Of a DNA stretch of 64,000 nucleotides, positions 13,901 to 24,430 are shown one piece after another. Where the stretch lies: contig CP154957.1 in NCBI GenBank assembly GCA_039621445.1, positions 3,962,504 to 4,026,503 of the forward strand, in the 5' to 3' direction. Numbering within the stretch: position 1 is the first letter of the stretch; each line of letters begins with the position of its first letter. The DNA comes from Euglena gracilis (Eukaryota; Euglenida; Euglenophyceae; Euglenales). A program made the position numbers and the translations under genes. The notes beneath the pieces were generated by a model. That model was not told the DNA's origin. It worked only from the letters and a program-made list of their open reading frames with translations, and did no database searches.

Positions 13901-16900
13901 GATGGCTGGAAAAAGGCTGTTGGCTGGGCTGGGTGAGACCAGAGGGAACAAAAGATACTGGGCAAGAATGCACAAACAGAAGGGAAATTCTTCAAGCAAC
14001 CCGTTTATGCAGTCCACGTTTGAATACCTGCTAACCTCCGCGTCCGAAACTGACAGAAAAAACTGGTCTCAACAAATTCCTGAAGAACATCAAAAATAGA
14101 AAAAACTAGAACATTCAAAAATATGTGTATAAACAAAAAAATTCAAAATACACAGAAAAAAATGCACAGCTAAAAATATACAGAACAGAAAAAATGTTGT
14201 TGTTGTTGAAATAACAACAACAAAAACAACAACAAAACAACAACAAAAAATAAATGACAAAAAGATCAGAAAAATGGCAAAAGCACATTAGCAGCAGAAA
14301 CAAAATAAAATCGACCCTCAGCACCGCCTCACACTGGCCCACTGCTTCACGAGGCAGGTCGCCCGCTGGCAGCCGCTCTTGAGCGCCTTCAGCGCCAGCC
14401 AGCCGATGGAGTCGCCGGCAGGGCCGTGCCGACGGACTACGCTCTGGCGTCGGCGAACTGCCGACAAACTATCGGAAAGCCTTTTCACCGGGAGTAAAAA
14501 AAAACAAACAAACTGGGAAAAACTGGGCCCCCGGCGGGGTTGACGTTTTTTTTTGTTTTTTTTTATTAAAAAAAACATGTTTTTTTTTAAAAAAACGTGT
14601 TTCAAAAAAAAAAGCCGTCAACCTTGGCCCCCGCCACCCCCCCCCCACATTTTGGGGCCCCCGGTGCTGTTGGCGCCGGGGAGGTGTGCTGTAGCACAAC
14701 CAACCCCAGACCCTCGACCCTGCCCCTGCCTGCCTATAGCACCCCTAGGGGGGGGGTGAACTTCCTTTGCCCGGCCTGAACCTCCCTCTGAGAACGCCAA
14801 ATGGAAAGTTAGCCCGAAGGGTGATCTCCGAAAGGGTGCTGGAAGTCACTTTCATACCTACCCCCCCCCCGGGAAACTGTCACCTGACAGTACCGGGGAC
14901 CCTGACAGTTTCCCGGGCGGGACCCTGACAGTTTCCCGGGCATGACAGTTTCCCGGGGGGGAGTAGGTATGTCATATGTCATATGTAGTTCGGCATGTAT
15001 GACAGATGTGTGTGTATAAATGTGAGTGCACGATATACATGTATACATATACGCACATATATATACACATGATATACATATACACATGTGTTGTATAAAT
15101 ATATTTGTAGAAATTACGTTTCAGGTTGAAATACAACTTTTTTGCACTTTTTTCAGCGTTTTGAGGAAAACATGAAGGTGAGTGTGGTCCTGATTGCAAT
15201 CCACAACCTTCAAGTCGGCATCCGGCGCCTCGGCACGCAGGCGGCCCACGGTCTGGTCCACCGCCGCCTCATACGCCTCCCGCAGTCGGGGAGGGCCCCG
15301 GCTGGAATGCTGGAGTGCCGGACCATTTCCGGAAGGCTATAATGTAGATATATGTGTGCATATATAATATATGTATACATATATTGTATTTATAGATCAT
15401 ATATGTATGTATATGTATATATAGATTACATAAACACACATATGTATATATAGGTATATATATGCATGTATATGTAAATATATATATATATATATAATTG
15501 CGAATATATATATATATATTCGCAATTATATATATATGTATATATATGTATGTATGTATTCGCAATTTTCTCCACCCAGAAAAACACAATGTGTATGTGA
15601 GGTCCCTCTGAGGACAAGTGAGACAGTACAGAGAGTTGATAACAATTTCTTGGGAGAACAGTTGGGGGGTGCAGGTGGCATTTCCTTTTTTCAAATATGG
15701 AATAAACATAACACAAATCTCCTTCCCCAGGTTTGTTTTCTTTCATCCCGTTGAGTACAGTGGAGGGACGGAAGCCAGCCACGGCCGCACCGGGTGGCTT
15801 TGGGCAGCCGGAACGTGTTGGGCTGCGCCAGGTTGATCAGCGTGTCGCTCATCTTGCTCTTCGCCAGCGGCCGCAGGAGCCTCCCCCTCCATCCACGCCG
15901 CGGACTGGCCTCTCGACCTACCTGCCGCCCACCTCCCAACACTGCCACCAAACCGTGTTCGTCCACGTGTACGGTGCGACAAACCGTGTTCACTTTCATG
16001 TGCTGTTCATGCACATTTTCTATACCCCCCTCTTTTGTTCTCAGCCATGTTGCGCCTGGCTAGCTCACTGAGTGCCAAATGCCACCCCCTCCCATAGTAA
16101 AGCAGTGGGTGGATCCTGTCCAAAAAGCGAAGCCAGCACGCACAACTAGGGAGGAGGCCTCAGTAAGAGCCCATGGCAAGAACGCCCATAAGCAAAAAAA
16201 GTTTTTGTTTATAGGTGTCTGTTTATGTCTATATGTACATACGCCTGTATATATATGTATATATATATATGTCTATGTATATATATACATATATATATAT
16301 TCATATATATACATATATATATATATACATATATACATATACACATACATATATATATACATACATACATACACATATACATATACACACACACGTCTAT
16401 ATATGGGCGTATGGGAGCAAAACCCAGCTCTGCAAATACAGCACAACTGACCACAAATTAGGGAGGATTCTGAGAAGCATCGTGCCTTCCTTCAACTGGC
16501 CGTTGTTGGGCAGGCGGGACAGAAGGTGATGGCGCTGGGGTGAATGGAAGTGGTCAACTTCAATGTCACACCGATCTCTCACTCCGAGGTTAGCGGCAGA
16601 TTCTCAATAATTTCAGGGTCCGTGCGTCCAAATTGTTACATGAATTTTTTTGGTGATTTGACTAATAGACTTCATTAGACTTCATAATAGACTTCATTAA
16701 CCAAACCCATACCTCACAGGTAGATGTCATCTAACATCATATGGCAAGCCGACAACCTCTAAGTCCTCAGAGAGTAAGCGCAAAGGAGTCAACTTCTCGG
16801 GTAGGAAGACGACAAGTTTGTGGAAGAGCAGGTGTACATTTTGGGACAATTTGTGTATGAAAAGAGTCCATACAACACGGCTAACCGCAGAAGAGTTCAA

Positions 16901-19900
16901 GATAGGGGGGGGGGCTACAGGGCCAAAACTTACGTACTTTTGCTCAGAGAGAGGGCGCCATGCCACCCAGACCAGGCCCGCTCGTGGTTGCCGATGGCCA
17001 TGTGGATGTCGGCGAGCCACGCGGCCGTCGTGTGGTCGTTCGGGTCCCGCATCGACGGCGGGTGGCAATCACCTTCAGCCCCAATCGAGCCAGATCTTAT
17101 TTTGAGGTCTGTTGCATTTTGGAACTTTTGTTGATCGAACCAACCCCCCCAAAAAAAACGCTTTTCGGGTTTCCACATACACCAACGTCTTTCCTTCCTT
17201 CCTTCGGCCTTCTGTGCCATGCAGAATTGAGTTTAATTGAACCTTCATTTTTGGTATGTTTTAAAAACGCCAAAATACAATCAAAATACTGTTTCAGAAT
17301 ATATTTTTGTCCTGAAAATGGAGTTTTCGTAATTCTTCAGGACTCTGTCAGAATCCTCTTTATTATCATTGACACAAGGGATATAAACAAATGATCCCCA
17401 GTACAAATTTCAATGGCATACAGACATACACAACACTGATCGGCAGCACAGAAAAGGTGTGCTGTCGCCTCTCCGAGTCAATAATTACTTCCTGACCCTG
17501 CGAAGCGCAAATGTGAGACAGCAAGAGGCAGCAAAACGAGGGCAAAGACATACGCTATATAACCAAAATCATGAATTACGTGCCAGGGGCTTTGCAAATT
17601 GAATTACTTGTATGGAGGCGCCAGCCACTTGATCTGTGGTGGCTTCCCATTTTCTCCAAGATCATCCGTAATCAAATTGTCATCCAAGACCATGAGGCTT
17701 CAAATTCTGTCTGGCGCATGGTGGCTTCTGCTTGAGGGCACAGAATGCGGCCAACATTGTAACGGCCATGTGTTAATTGGGTTTAATTTTTTCCTTTTTT
17801 GTGTTTTTTTCAAAACCCCGAAATACAATCACAACACTGTTTCAGAATTTTCACCATTTTTTTCCTGAAAATGGTTTTCTTTGCTATTCTTCAGGACTTT
17901 TCTCCCTGTTCCCGGCGCTTCGCGTCTTAGGGAAGGGACTTTGATTTGGTGGCCGCGAACCAACACGGCGAGGCAAAAAAAAAAGAGGGCCGCCCGGGCA
18001 CCACCTCCTCCAGCATGCGGGCGGCGGCCTCCTTCTCCCCCAGCTTGAAGAGCACACCGCCGAGGTTGCTCGCCACCGTGCGCAGGTCCGGCGGGGGCCA
18101 GGGGCGGCGAGCTGATTTGTTCCAAAGAATCCTTCAAAACAAAAAAAAGGAGTGAGTATCCGGGTGGAGAACCAACCAACAATGATTCACATGCTTGCGA
18201 AGAAATCAACTGTTGTTAAGAATAAATAATCCTGTAAAAATGCATCATATCAGAATAACACACACAAAAAAATAAATATATCATGTAATTATAATAAATA
18301 ATAATAATATGTAATATGCAACATTCATAATGATATCATCAAAATTAAAATAACAACATCATAATTTGCAGATATAAAAAATGTCAATGATCATACTATG
18401 ACAATGAAGAGCTGCGTAATCTTACCAACCCCTTCCTTTGCTCCAGCCGTGCAGCAGCATGGACACGGGCACCCAAATGCATACACCAAATTCAAGCATG
18501 TGTGCGTGAAAACATTTGACAAAAACGACAGGGAGGAGAGTAAAAATAAAGTAACCCTTTGATGCCGGCGAAACCAGGCAGGCAACCTTTGGGGCGCCAG
18601 TCCTGCTCGTGCCCGTCAGCACGCGGTCCCGCATGGCATTGAGGTAGCACTCCTTCGCCTCCAGCAGCTCGTCACGCTCGGCGTGTAGCGCCGGCAGGGG
18701 AGACCGGAACCCAGGCCGAGGAAGGGGGCTTCTAGTGCATGCCCCGGGTTTGGGGTGGAGGGGCCCTGAATGTGGGCTGGTTTGGGGGTTTCTGCCACTT
18801 TGGGGTTTTTGGGGAGTTTTAAATGACACCGGGCAGGGGGTTGGGCGGGTCCGGTAGGGTAGGGTAGGGTAGGGTAGGGTTGGGTACGGTTGGGAAAGGT
18901 AGGGTACAGTAGGGTGGGGTGGGGTATGGTGGGATTCTCCAGTGCCTGGGGAGGCCTGGGGACAAATGGAGAACCTCCCTAGGACTGTTGGGCTTCCCGT
19001 CGGTCCCCTGAGCACTCCCTTGTTGTGCCAGGCCAGCGCGTAGTGCGGGTCCAGCTGCAGGGCGTATGCGTACACCCCCATGGGGAAGGGACCGGCACCA
19101 CACGGCAAGACAACAGTGGCGGCACCCACCCCTCGCCGCCCGTCTGGCTTTGAAGAGCTAGGTAATCTAGGCCACCAGATTTTCGGATGGCTAAAAAAAA
19201 GGAATGATCAGAGAAAACAGGAGTCAAGAAATTGCTCACACAAAACGGACAAAAAAAACAATGAGCGTCAAAATACAGCCATAAACCAACCTAGAAGGGA
19301 AAAAACACATAAAACATTGAGGAAAAGCATATATATACCCTGGGAAAATGGCATCTGCAATTTGGTCAATACCAGAGCATTTTTGAAGCCTGGGTTGGGT
19401 AACAGGCACTGGCACTTTATTTCCGGCAAGCAAATGGAGAATTTCTTGGGAGGTGACAATATAATGCATGATCCTCTGAAATCTGGCATCAATAATACAA
19501 AAATTCTCAGCAGAAACACATACAAATGCACTGCTGAACAACATTGAGTGACCACAAATTTTCTTCCAATCCAACCACCTCTATGTCCCCAAGTCCCATC
19601 TTGGACAAACACAATATGTGGTGTGGTTAAAGGTTGAGCACTTCGCCACCCACCAGCCATGACGTTCCCTTTTTGGCTACGATGGGTCGCTTCAGGTTGT
19701 CGTAGCACACCGCCAACATTGCTGCCAGGCTGATGGCTTGCCTGTCCAATTAAAGTGCCCCAATACAGAAAAGGAAGGAGCAGTTTTGGACCCTGGTGGT
19801 TGCTGACCTAGGCAATATCCCCTTGAAAATAGCCATTTCAAGGCCCCCGTTGCCGAAGGCGATGGGGAGCTGTTGCACTCTGCATCCCTAAAGTCGCCCC

Positions 19901-21307
19901 GGGGGGGGGGGGTGCAAACTTCCTTTAAAAAGCCTGACACGTGCGCGTGTGTGCATGGGACGCACACACATTCTAATTATTGAACGTTCGGCTATATTTC
20001 TTTTCATATCCCCAAAAATCCAACCGCATTTCCCATCATTTTAGTCATTCCTTCAAAAACATGACTCGTTTGCGCAAACAACATTTAGCTGGAGCCACAT
20101 CCCGGCGCCTCTGGAGCGAGACCCCGCTGCCACAGCACAGTCACCCCCCCCGCCACCCCCCCCCCCCCAGCCTGGATGCCACGCACCGCGTCTGCCCCGG
20201 CTGGGCCCGGTCCGCCGCAGAGAAGCACCGCAGGGCGGCCTCGTAGTCCCGCCGGTGGAAGTGGTCCCCGCCATGGGGGGAGCTGGTGGTGGGAAGGGCC
20301 ACCGTGCCATTCCCCACCCCCGCCTCACTGGACTCGGGCGTCTTGTTTGTTTGTGCCGGCGCTAACTTCGCTTCTGGCCGGGATAAACGGAACCCGGGTG
20401 TATTGTGCCAGCCTGCATCTGAAATCGGAAATCGGATTCCAAAAAAAAACCTTTAAAAATAAACACAAAAAGAGGAAAAAAAAAGAATGTAAACGGCCCA
20501 TGATAGGGATGGAAAACAAGATTGATAAAAAATGTTGTCACTTAATACCGGGGGGGGGGGTAGCCTCATCGGGGGGGGGTATTTTTGGGATAGGGTTAGG
20601 GGCTTGGGCTGCCCTTCACAGACACTTCGCTCATACAAAAAAAAACAGCTGCCCCAACCCCGAACTGCTACTGATGCTGCTGGTGCTGCTGCTGCTGATG
20701 CTGCTGCATTTTTGGAAAAATAGTCACTCGCTGCCCCCAAAAAAAGCACACATGGAATACATTGCAAAATCTGCCAAAAATCTGCAAAAAATAATAATTT
20801 ATTTAAAGAAAAACACAGATCACACTTGAAATGAAAGCTCATTTGGTGAGCCATGGGTAACAAACCGTGCAAGATGACAAATCAGCAGGTACAGGACTTG
20901 GGGACATTTCCTTTGGTGGAAGGTGACAACCTCACAGGATCCAAGCCCCAGCCCAACCTGTCTTATCTTAGGTCTTGCCTTATCTTGTACTTTGAAACTT
21001 TCGTTTTTCTGCAATTTGGGGTCTGTTTCCAGTTTTTTTTGTTCTAAAAAATCACACAAAATGCAACAAAAAACACAAAAACGCATGGTCCCATCACAGC
21101 GGCATTCTCAGTTGGGAATGGAAAACTGGAAGGGGGAAACAAACAGAAATGCCCGCCATGCACAATGCCTTGATTGAAGTTGACGGCGTAGTCGTAGGGG
21201 TGGGCGGCCTCCTCCGAGGAGCTTTGGTAGATGATGCGCACTGTGGGGGGCACGGCAGCCTCCGCCACATGGCCGTTGGCCTGGTCCGTTTGGTGGAACG
21301 TTGTCTG
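1872..21307 (-). CDS. TPR plus tandem PRMT-type methyltransferase gene, 3' end not reached
   Basis: Predicted protein arginine methyltransferase of the two-domain PRMT9/PRMT7 kind. N-terminal TPR helices (21.3 to 15.8 kb) would bind a partner; two Rossmann-plus-barrel units follow. Unit 1 (15.3 to 4.9 kb) has lost the GxGxG of motif I and the second glutamate of the double-E loop. Unit 2 (3.8 kb leftwards) keeps [30 protein letters not shown] and the acidic VYAIEG that holds SAM. Exons: 21164-21307, 20187-20282, 19681-19720, 19014-19081, 18623-18689, 18005-18093, 16973-17070, 15791-15868, 15208-15301, 14348-14413, 12900-12987, 12126-12205, 11331-11415, 10996-11080, 8829-8949, 7824-7942, 4893-5061, 3695-3835, 2796-2939, 1872-1920. 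Most junction phases agree. Unit 2's double-E and barrel exons must lie left of the window or in sequence I could not resolve. The order differs from PRMT7/9, where the second unit is the degenerate one. Confidence 0.9.
2796..2939 (-). CDS. TPR-PRMT exon 19: SAM-binding motif I of unit 2
   Basis: Acceptor GGCCTCAG|G. Reads [20 protein letters not shown] then [18 protein letters not shown]. Intact GxGxG and the acidic residue for the ribose. The end at TGTGC (2796) joins exon 20 as RCA-NGYSDR; a GTAATT donor at 2778 is the alternative. Confidence 0.95.
3695..3835 (-). CDS. TPR-PRMT exon 18: start of methyltransferase unit 2
   Basis: Begins after CCCTGCCCCC|, whose single base completes the codon of exon 17. 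Reads [19 protein letters not shown] then EALVKPGEA, the PRMT signature before motif I, here conserved. 3' border GCCTT|TTCCTGG. Confidence 0.93.
4893..5061 (-). CDS. TPR-PRMT exon 17: end of unit 1 barrel
   Basis: Acceptor CACTGCAG|CG, 3' border GACAT|GCCCAGG. Reads [20 protein letters not shown] then [10 protein letters not shown] and [13 protein letters not shown] 1.1-kb minisatellite lies immediately upstream in the intron. Confidence 0.88.
5092..6240. repeat. 15-bp minisatellite, about 75 units
   Basis: Tandem units of GGAATKGGAGAATTA, mostly with T or G at one position and rare A, interrupted once near 5785. It lies inside the intron between TPR-PRMT exons 16 and 17 and starts about 30 bp from the acceptor. 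The plus-strand [10 protein letters not shown] reading frame is a by-product of the 15-bp period. Confidence 0.97.
6845..7002. mobile_element. hAT-like MITE with 8-bp target duplication
   Basis: Element 6853..6994 (142 bp) with 16-bp perfect inverted ends CAGGGAATTTCTTAAG, flanked by the direct repeat CCCTCCGC at 6845 and 6995. The core is C/G tracts and GGCTGGCAAAAA-type sequence. No coding capacity. Confidence 0.88.
7824..7942 (-). CDS. TPR-PRMT exon 16: barrel region of unit 1
   Basis: Acceptor TGCCCAG|C, 3' border TCAT|GCGCAGG. Reads [20 protein letters not shown] and [17 protein letters not shown], the PRMT v..lDl...........lpv...G.ldAvvsW stretch. Confidence 0.9.
8829..8949 (-). CDS. 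TPR-PRMT exon 15: barrel region of unit 1
   Basis: Reads [20 protein letters not shown] then [11 protein letters not shown].GFDLt.F is a PRMT barrel motif. 3' border ATGCA|CCTCAGC. Confidence 0.82.
9300..9530. repeat. TIR element of the TTGTCCAACGACC family
   Basis: Left end CCCCCCCTTGGCCAACGACC and right end GGTCGTTGGACAAGGGGGGG form an inverted repeat. Inside are further copies of TGACCGGGGGGTGGTCGTT. Related copies are at 1735, 35741, 36020 and 40000. Confidence 0.65.
9880..10985. repeat. About 1.1-kb dispersed repeat, copy 1
   Basis: Shares with 32300..33390 ordered blocks such as CCATGGGTTTTGGGCCC, ACTCGGG..GAGTTG, ATTCCAAGGGCTTC, ACATTTTCYTTGATTTTGC and CCGGGAACCGGGCCGGG, ending in AAAGGGATAAGAGCTCAGCG. 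No recognisable protein. Confidence 0.7.
10996..11080 (-). CDS. TPR-PRMT exon 14
   Basis: Acceptor GCGTACAG|GCC, 3' border CCAC|CCCCAGGGG. Reads [20 protein letters not shown] then IYCPP. No catalytic motif; phases fit both neighbours. Confidence 0.65.
11331..11415 (-). CDS. TPR-PRMT exon 13
   Basis: Acceptor CGGCCAG|G, 3' border TGCAAC|GTGCAG. Reads [20 protein letters not shown], corresponding to the PRMT segment g..iP..a.v...l.s. Confidence 0.75.
12126..12205 (-). CDS. TPR-PRMT exon 12: degenerate double-E loop
   Basis: Begins after CCCCTGTGTGG| and ends AAAGT|GTACAGC. Reads [20 protein letters not shown]. It aligns with the PRMT sE..d..LlgEg.lp loop; the first Glu is kept and the second is Asn. 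The frame reads to a TAA at 12104 if unspliced, which I take as intronic. Confidence 0.72.
12319..12420. repeat. 24-bp direct repeat GTTCGGACCGTCTAGATTGT...
   Basis: Identical 24-bp copies at 12320 and 12397 flank about 53 bp, next to TGAACA-rich C/G tracts. It lies just upstream of TPR-PRMT exon 12. Confidence 0.9.
12900..12987 (-). CDS. TPR-PRMT exon 11: post-motif I region
   Basis: Begins after CTCTGCCCGC|. Reads [20 protein letters not shown] then QVKFYPPE. Comparable to the PRMT helix and strand A...i..NG....i.v. Donors CCAGAG|GTGGCG (12900) or CTGCAG|GTGAAG (12921), both phase 0. Confidence 0.7.
13100..13530. repeat. TATTA-rich low-complexity tract
   Basis: Degenerate TATAT/TATTATAT units over 430 bp. 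Similar AT-rich tracts are at 4550..4710, 15000..15560 and 16210..16400. Confidence 0.95.
14348..14413 (-). CDS. TPR-PRMT exon 10: degenerate motif I
   Basis: Begins after CCCTGCCGGC|. Reads [20 protein letters not shown]. It sits where PRMTs have LDIGxGxGLLs..a..aGA..v.a.E, but the GxGxG and the acidic residue are gone. The 3' edge is uncertain. Confidence 0.6.
14860..14970. repeat. Cluster of TGACAGTTTCCCGGG repeats
   Basis: One inverted and three direct copies of CCTGACAGTTTCCCGGG within 110 bp, forming a strong hairpin. Confidence 0.7.
15208..15301 (-). CDS. TPR-PRMT exon 9: start of methyltransferase unit 1
   Basis: Acceptor ATTCCAG|C, donor TTGAAG|GTTGTG. Reads [20 protein letters not shown] then PDADLK, resembling the PRMT helix RN.AY..Al...v that precedes motif I, with Asn of RN not conserved. 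Confidence 0.78.
15791..15868 (-). CDS. TPR-PRMT exon 8
   Basis: Begins after CCTGCGGCC|, donor ACCCG|GTGCGG. Reads [20 protein letters not shown] then LPKAT; it completes the TPR region and leads to methyltransferase unit 1. Confidence 0.8.
16973..17070 (-). CDS. TPR-PRMT exon 7 (TPR)
   Basis: Begins after CTGAAGGT|. Reads [20 protein letters not shown] then HERAW. Donor GCCTG|GTCTGG. Phases fit exons 6 and 8. Confidence 0.85.
18005..18093 (-). CDS. TPR-PRMT exon 6 (TPR)
   Basis: Reads [20 protein letters not shown] then AAARMLEE, a near-consensus TPR. Donor GAGGAG|GTGGTG. The 5' edge after CCTGGCCCC is one base out of phase with exon 5, so one of the two edges is wrong. Confidence 0.87.
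18623..18689 (-). CDS. TPR-PRMT exon 5 (TPR)
   Basis: Begins after CCCCTGCCGGC|. Reads [20 protein letters not shown], which with exon 4 makes a complete TPR ([19 protein letters not shown]). Ends at CGC|GTGCTG. Confidence 0.87.
19014..19081 (-). CDS. TPR-PRMT exon 4 (TPR)
   Basis: Reads [20 protein letters not shown], a TPR helix B to next helix A. 3' border GGAGT|GCTCAGGGG is nonconventional. The 5' edge is approximate; no AG acceptor is present there. Confidence 0.85.
19681..19720 (-). CDS. TPR-PRMT exon 3 (TPR)
   Basis: Forty bases reading [13 protein letters not shown]. 5' border CCTGGCAGC| supplies exactly the base needed by exon 2; donor CCCATC|GTAGCC. Confidence 0.7.
20187..20282 (-). 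CDS. TPR-PRMT exon 2 (TPR)
   Basis: Acceptor CCACCAG|C, donor ACGCG|GTGCGT. Reads [20 protein letters not shown], then RAQPGQT, a typical TPR helix B ending in P. Confidence 0.85.
21164..21307 (-). CDS. TPR-PRMT exon 1
   Basis: Acceptor AACCCAG|CAG, donor GGCATT|GTGCATG. Contains [20 protein letters not shown] and YAVNFNQG, the first half of a TPR completed by the next exon. The phase to exon 2 does not match, so one edge is wrong. Confidence 0.65.
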
Positions 21308-21878
21308 CTGGGTTGTGCAGCCAGGCTGTGCTGATGTGCTAACACTTATCGCATTAGTGCGAGTTACTAATGAACTTAAAGAAAATCGGCCCCAAAATAA
21401 CTCTCCTTTCCTTTTTTCTTCCTTTTTCTTTTCCTGGATATATCGTCTGTTTTGGTAAAAGCGCATATAACCCCCCCCAAAAATAAGACCGGCGTCCATT
21501 TCATGGGTCGGTTACTGGAAAGCCTGAGGGGGGGTCTTATTCATGGGGGGGGGGGTCCATTTCATGGATTTTTGCTGACAAAATTTTCGACCACCAAAAT
21601 GTCCAAAAATACCAATTTTCGAAAAATTAGGAGCTTCGAAATATATGCTATATATTATATATTATATATTATAGACACGTACATACATATCTATATTATA
21701 GACATATATTTATATATTTCTTAAGCCGGAGGGCAGATTCGGGCTGGGAGCCCCAAATTCGGGCTGGGCGCCCCCCCCCCCCCGGGCAGGCACCTATGGT
21801 CACTTCCCATTTTGGTGCTCTGGTCGGCCCTGGTCGGCCCTGGTCGGCCCGGTCGGTAAATAGTCGGCCGTAGGTGGG

Positions 21879-21880
<2 letters not shown>

Positions 21881-21953
<73 letters not shown>

Positions 21954-22345
21954 CATATATACATATATATACATATGTATATGTATATATACATATACAT
22001 ATATATATACACATATATACATATATATACATATATATGCTAAATATATAGGGAAAATATGCTGAATTGTGTAAAAAATGTATATATATATATATATATA
22101 CATATATATAATATATATATTATATATGTATGTATGTATGTATGTACGTGTGTATGTATGTATGTATGTATGTATGTATGTATGTATGTATGTATGTATG
22201 TATGTATGTATGTATGTATGTATGTATGTATGTATGTATGTATGTATGTATGTATGTATGTATGTATGTATGTATGTATGTATGTATGTATGTATGTATG
22301 TATGTATGTATGTATGTATGTATGTATGTATGTATGTATGTGTGT
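21881..22345. repeat. (TA)n and (TATG)n microsatellites
   Basis: (TA)n at 21881..21950, mixed TA/CATA, then about 55 units of TATG at 22125..22345. Open frames here (YVCM, HTYI) are artefacts. Confidence 0.97.
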
Positions 22346-22731
22346 GTGTATATGCGTAGGTGGCGTACATAACCAGCAGGAATGTTTGCGAACCTTTTAA
22401 CGGCCGCCCCATCAACACGGGATGCTACTAGAATGTTTTTTTTTGGTGGTGTGGTGTTGTTTATTGGTGGTGTGGTGCGCCGAAGCCTGAAACGACACCC
22501 TGAACTTGACTGTGTGAGAAATTGGACGTCGATGTGGGCATTTGTGCAAATGGTCAGGGCGCACAAATGCGCGCACCAAGCATTTATGTTACTGTGAAAA
22601 GGGCCATTTGTGCTGGCTGACATTGTTGTGTTTGTGAATTGTACAGGTGCAAATGCAAAAAAAACAACAATCTGTTTGTTCGGTTCGCGCATCTGCGCAC
22701 GCCAACCACTTGTGCACCTTCACACACGTAC

Positions 22732-22804
22732 CATTCAGAGGGTGCGACACTACTTCAATTTGAAAATCCTTTGCGGTGTCTGTTGACTTGAAATCTTTGA
22801 TCAT
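22732..22804 (-). CDS. Possible first exon of the TPR-PRMT gene
   Basis: ATG at 22804 opens MIKDFKSTDTAKDFQIEV and runs to a very good donor CTGAATG|GTACGTGTG. It is the only convincing start-plus-donor upstream of 21.3 kb, but it is AT-rich and its phase 1 does not join the proposed edge of the next exon. Confidence 0.3.
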
Positions 22805-23689
22805 CTTTGTTCCATATATAACGCAGTACACAGAAACACTAAATTTGACCTACCCAGGCATACCTTACAACACCACCACTTTGAGTACAACATCTTTACG
22901 TGCTGCTCTCCCCTGTTTCCACTCTTCTCTGGACTCAAAAGTTCCCGTTTTTAAGGCTTCAAAATGAAAATAAACTTTGGTCAATGTGTGCAGTTGCGAA
23001 AACAAACCATTTCAATGGTTGATCTGGGCAATTGTGCACCTAAAAATGGACCACCCAAAAACACAAAAAGTATTCAAAAGAGGGGGTCCAGCACCACAGG
23101 AATACAAGGGAGGCAATACCACAATTTCATTGCATTCAGTTTCCAGCTCCAAACACACTGCCATACGAGGTCCTTGTTGGTTTTAAATTGGTTGATGTGC
23201 GCAAATGTCCCCATCGTCCTTATGTGCACAAAGACATCGGTGCCACAATGTCTTAACCATCAGTAGGGCATTGATGGCAACTTGCCCCCGAACTCAACTG
23301 GTGGCAATCATCCTGTGTTCTGTATCCACCCTTATCAACCAGCAATGGCAGTATTCTGTAAAAGTCCATTGTATATAGCATTTCTACTCCTTTTGTAGCC
23401 AACTTCAAAAACTCCACAACATGTCGCAAAACTTCAAAAAGCAAGCAAAGTGAGAGACCTGCCACCACCCCACCTCCAGAGCACCACCTTGCGCTGGCAG
23501 TTGTCACACAGAAAATGGGGATGGCGGTGCCGGGTTTTGGCGTTTTTGTCAGTGTCTTTCCACCCTGAGGGGATTGGTCTGGGGGTTTTCATACCGAGTC
23601 GACCACAAAAAAACATGTAAGTCCAGTAGAGCCAGGGCCAAAAATGGCAATTCGCTCGGATCCGGGGTTTACCACCGGTTCGTGCTAGG

Positions 23690-24430
23690 AAGCCTGAAAT
23701 CCGGTTCGTGATTGTTCGTGATTGTTCGTGATTGTTCCTGCTTCCAAAAAACCGCCTGGTTTTCTGTTTTCCTTGGCGAAATGGGTGATTCCTCTTGTAC
23801 TTTGGCTGCTTGTGCCTCTTTTAATCTAAATATTCAGGTCAATGGGGAAAGCAAATGGTCAACGAGGTCACTGCGGCTTGGCGCAAATTCTTCCCCGCAG
23901 TTCAGCTCGTTTCAGTTCTCACAAAACCGACAGACGAGACATATGTTGTAGCTTGATTCTCTGCCATGAGCTAAAAATTTGGGTTTCCCCATCTTTTGAC
24001 GGCTCTTGGCATCAACAAGACTAGCGAGGCTGAACGACCGTTCCACAACGGCGAAACAATTGCCATGCAATTGTTCATCTACCCCAATAAACACTTTGTT
24101 CACAATATGACAAGTACAAAAATGGAGGACAAATCTCTATGACGATTTCACTTCCATCACTCCACCAAACTGAAAAAGGTGACAAAAGGGGGGAAATCAA
24201 AACAAAATAGGTATGACCCCTGGCTTTTGAAGAGTCAATTTGCCACCCCTCTTCCATGATCTTTTTTCCTTGGTTGATTGAGCAACACCGTCATCCTCAG
24301 AAGAAGTCATTTCTGCAAGGGTGACGAAAAAATCCGGTTTGTGATTGTTCGTGATTTTGCCAAAGTCCCAAGTTCGTGCTGGCTCGTGATTGTTCGTGAT
24401 TGTTCGTGGCACGAACCGGTGAAAAACCCT
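23690..24430. repeat. GTTCGTGATT repeats flanking 600 bp
   Basis: Three to four GTTCGTGATT units at 23701..23740 and again at 24340..24405, with CCGGTTCGTG at both ends. Possibly the two ends of one element; the interior has no recognised gene. Confidence 0.55.

Noticed and set aside
21696-22692. Long frames of HTYI/YVCM repeats
   Set aside because: Translations of the TATG and TA microsatellites.
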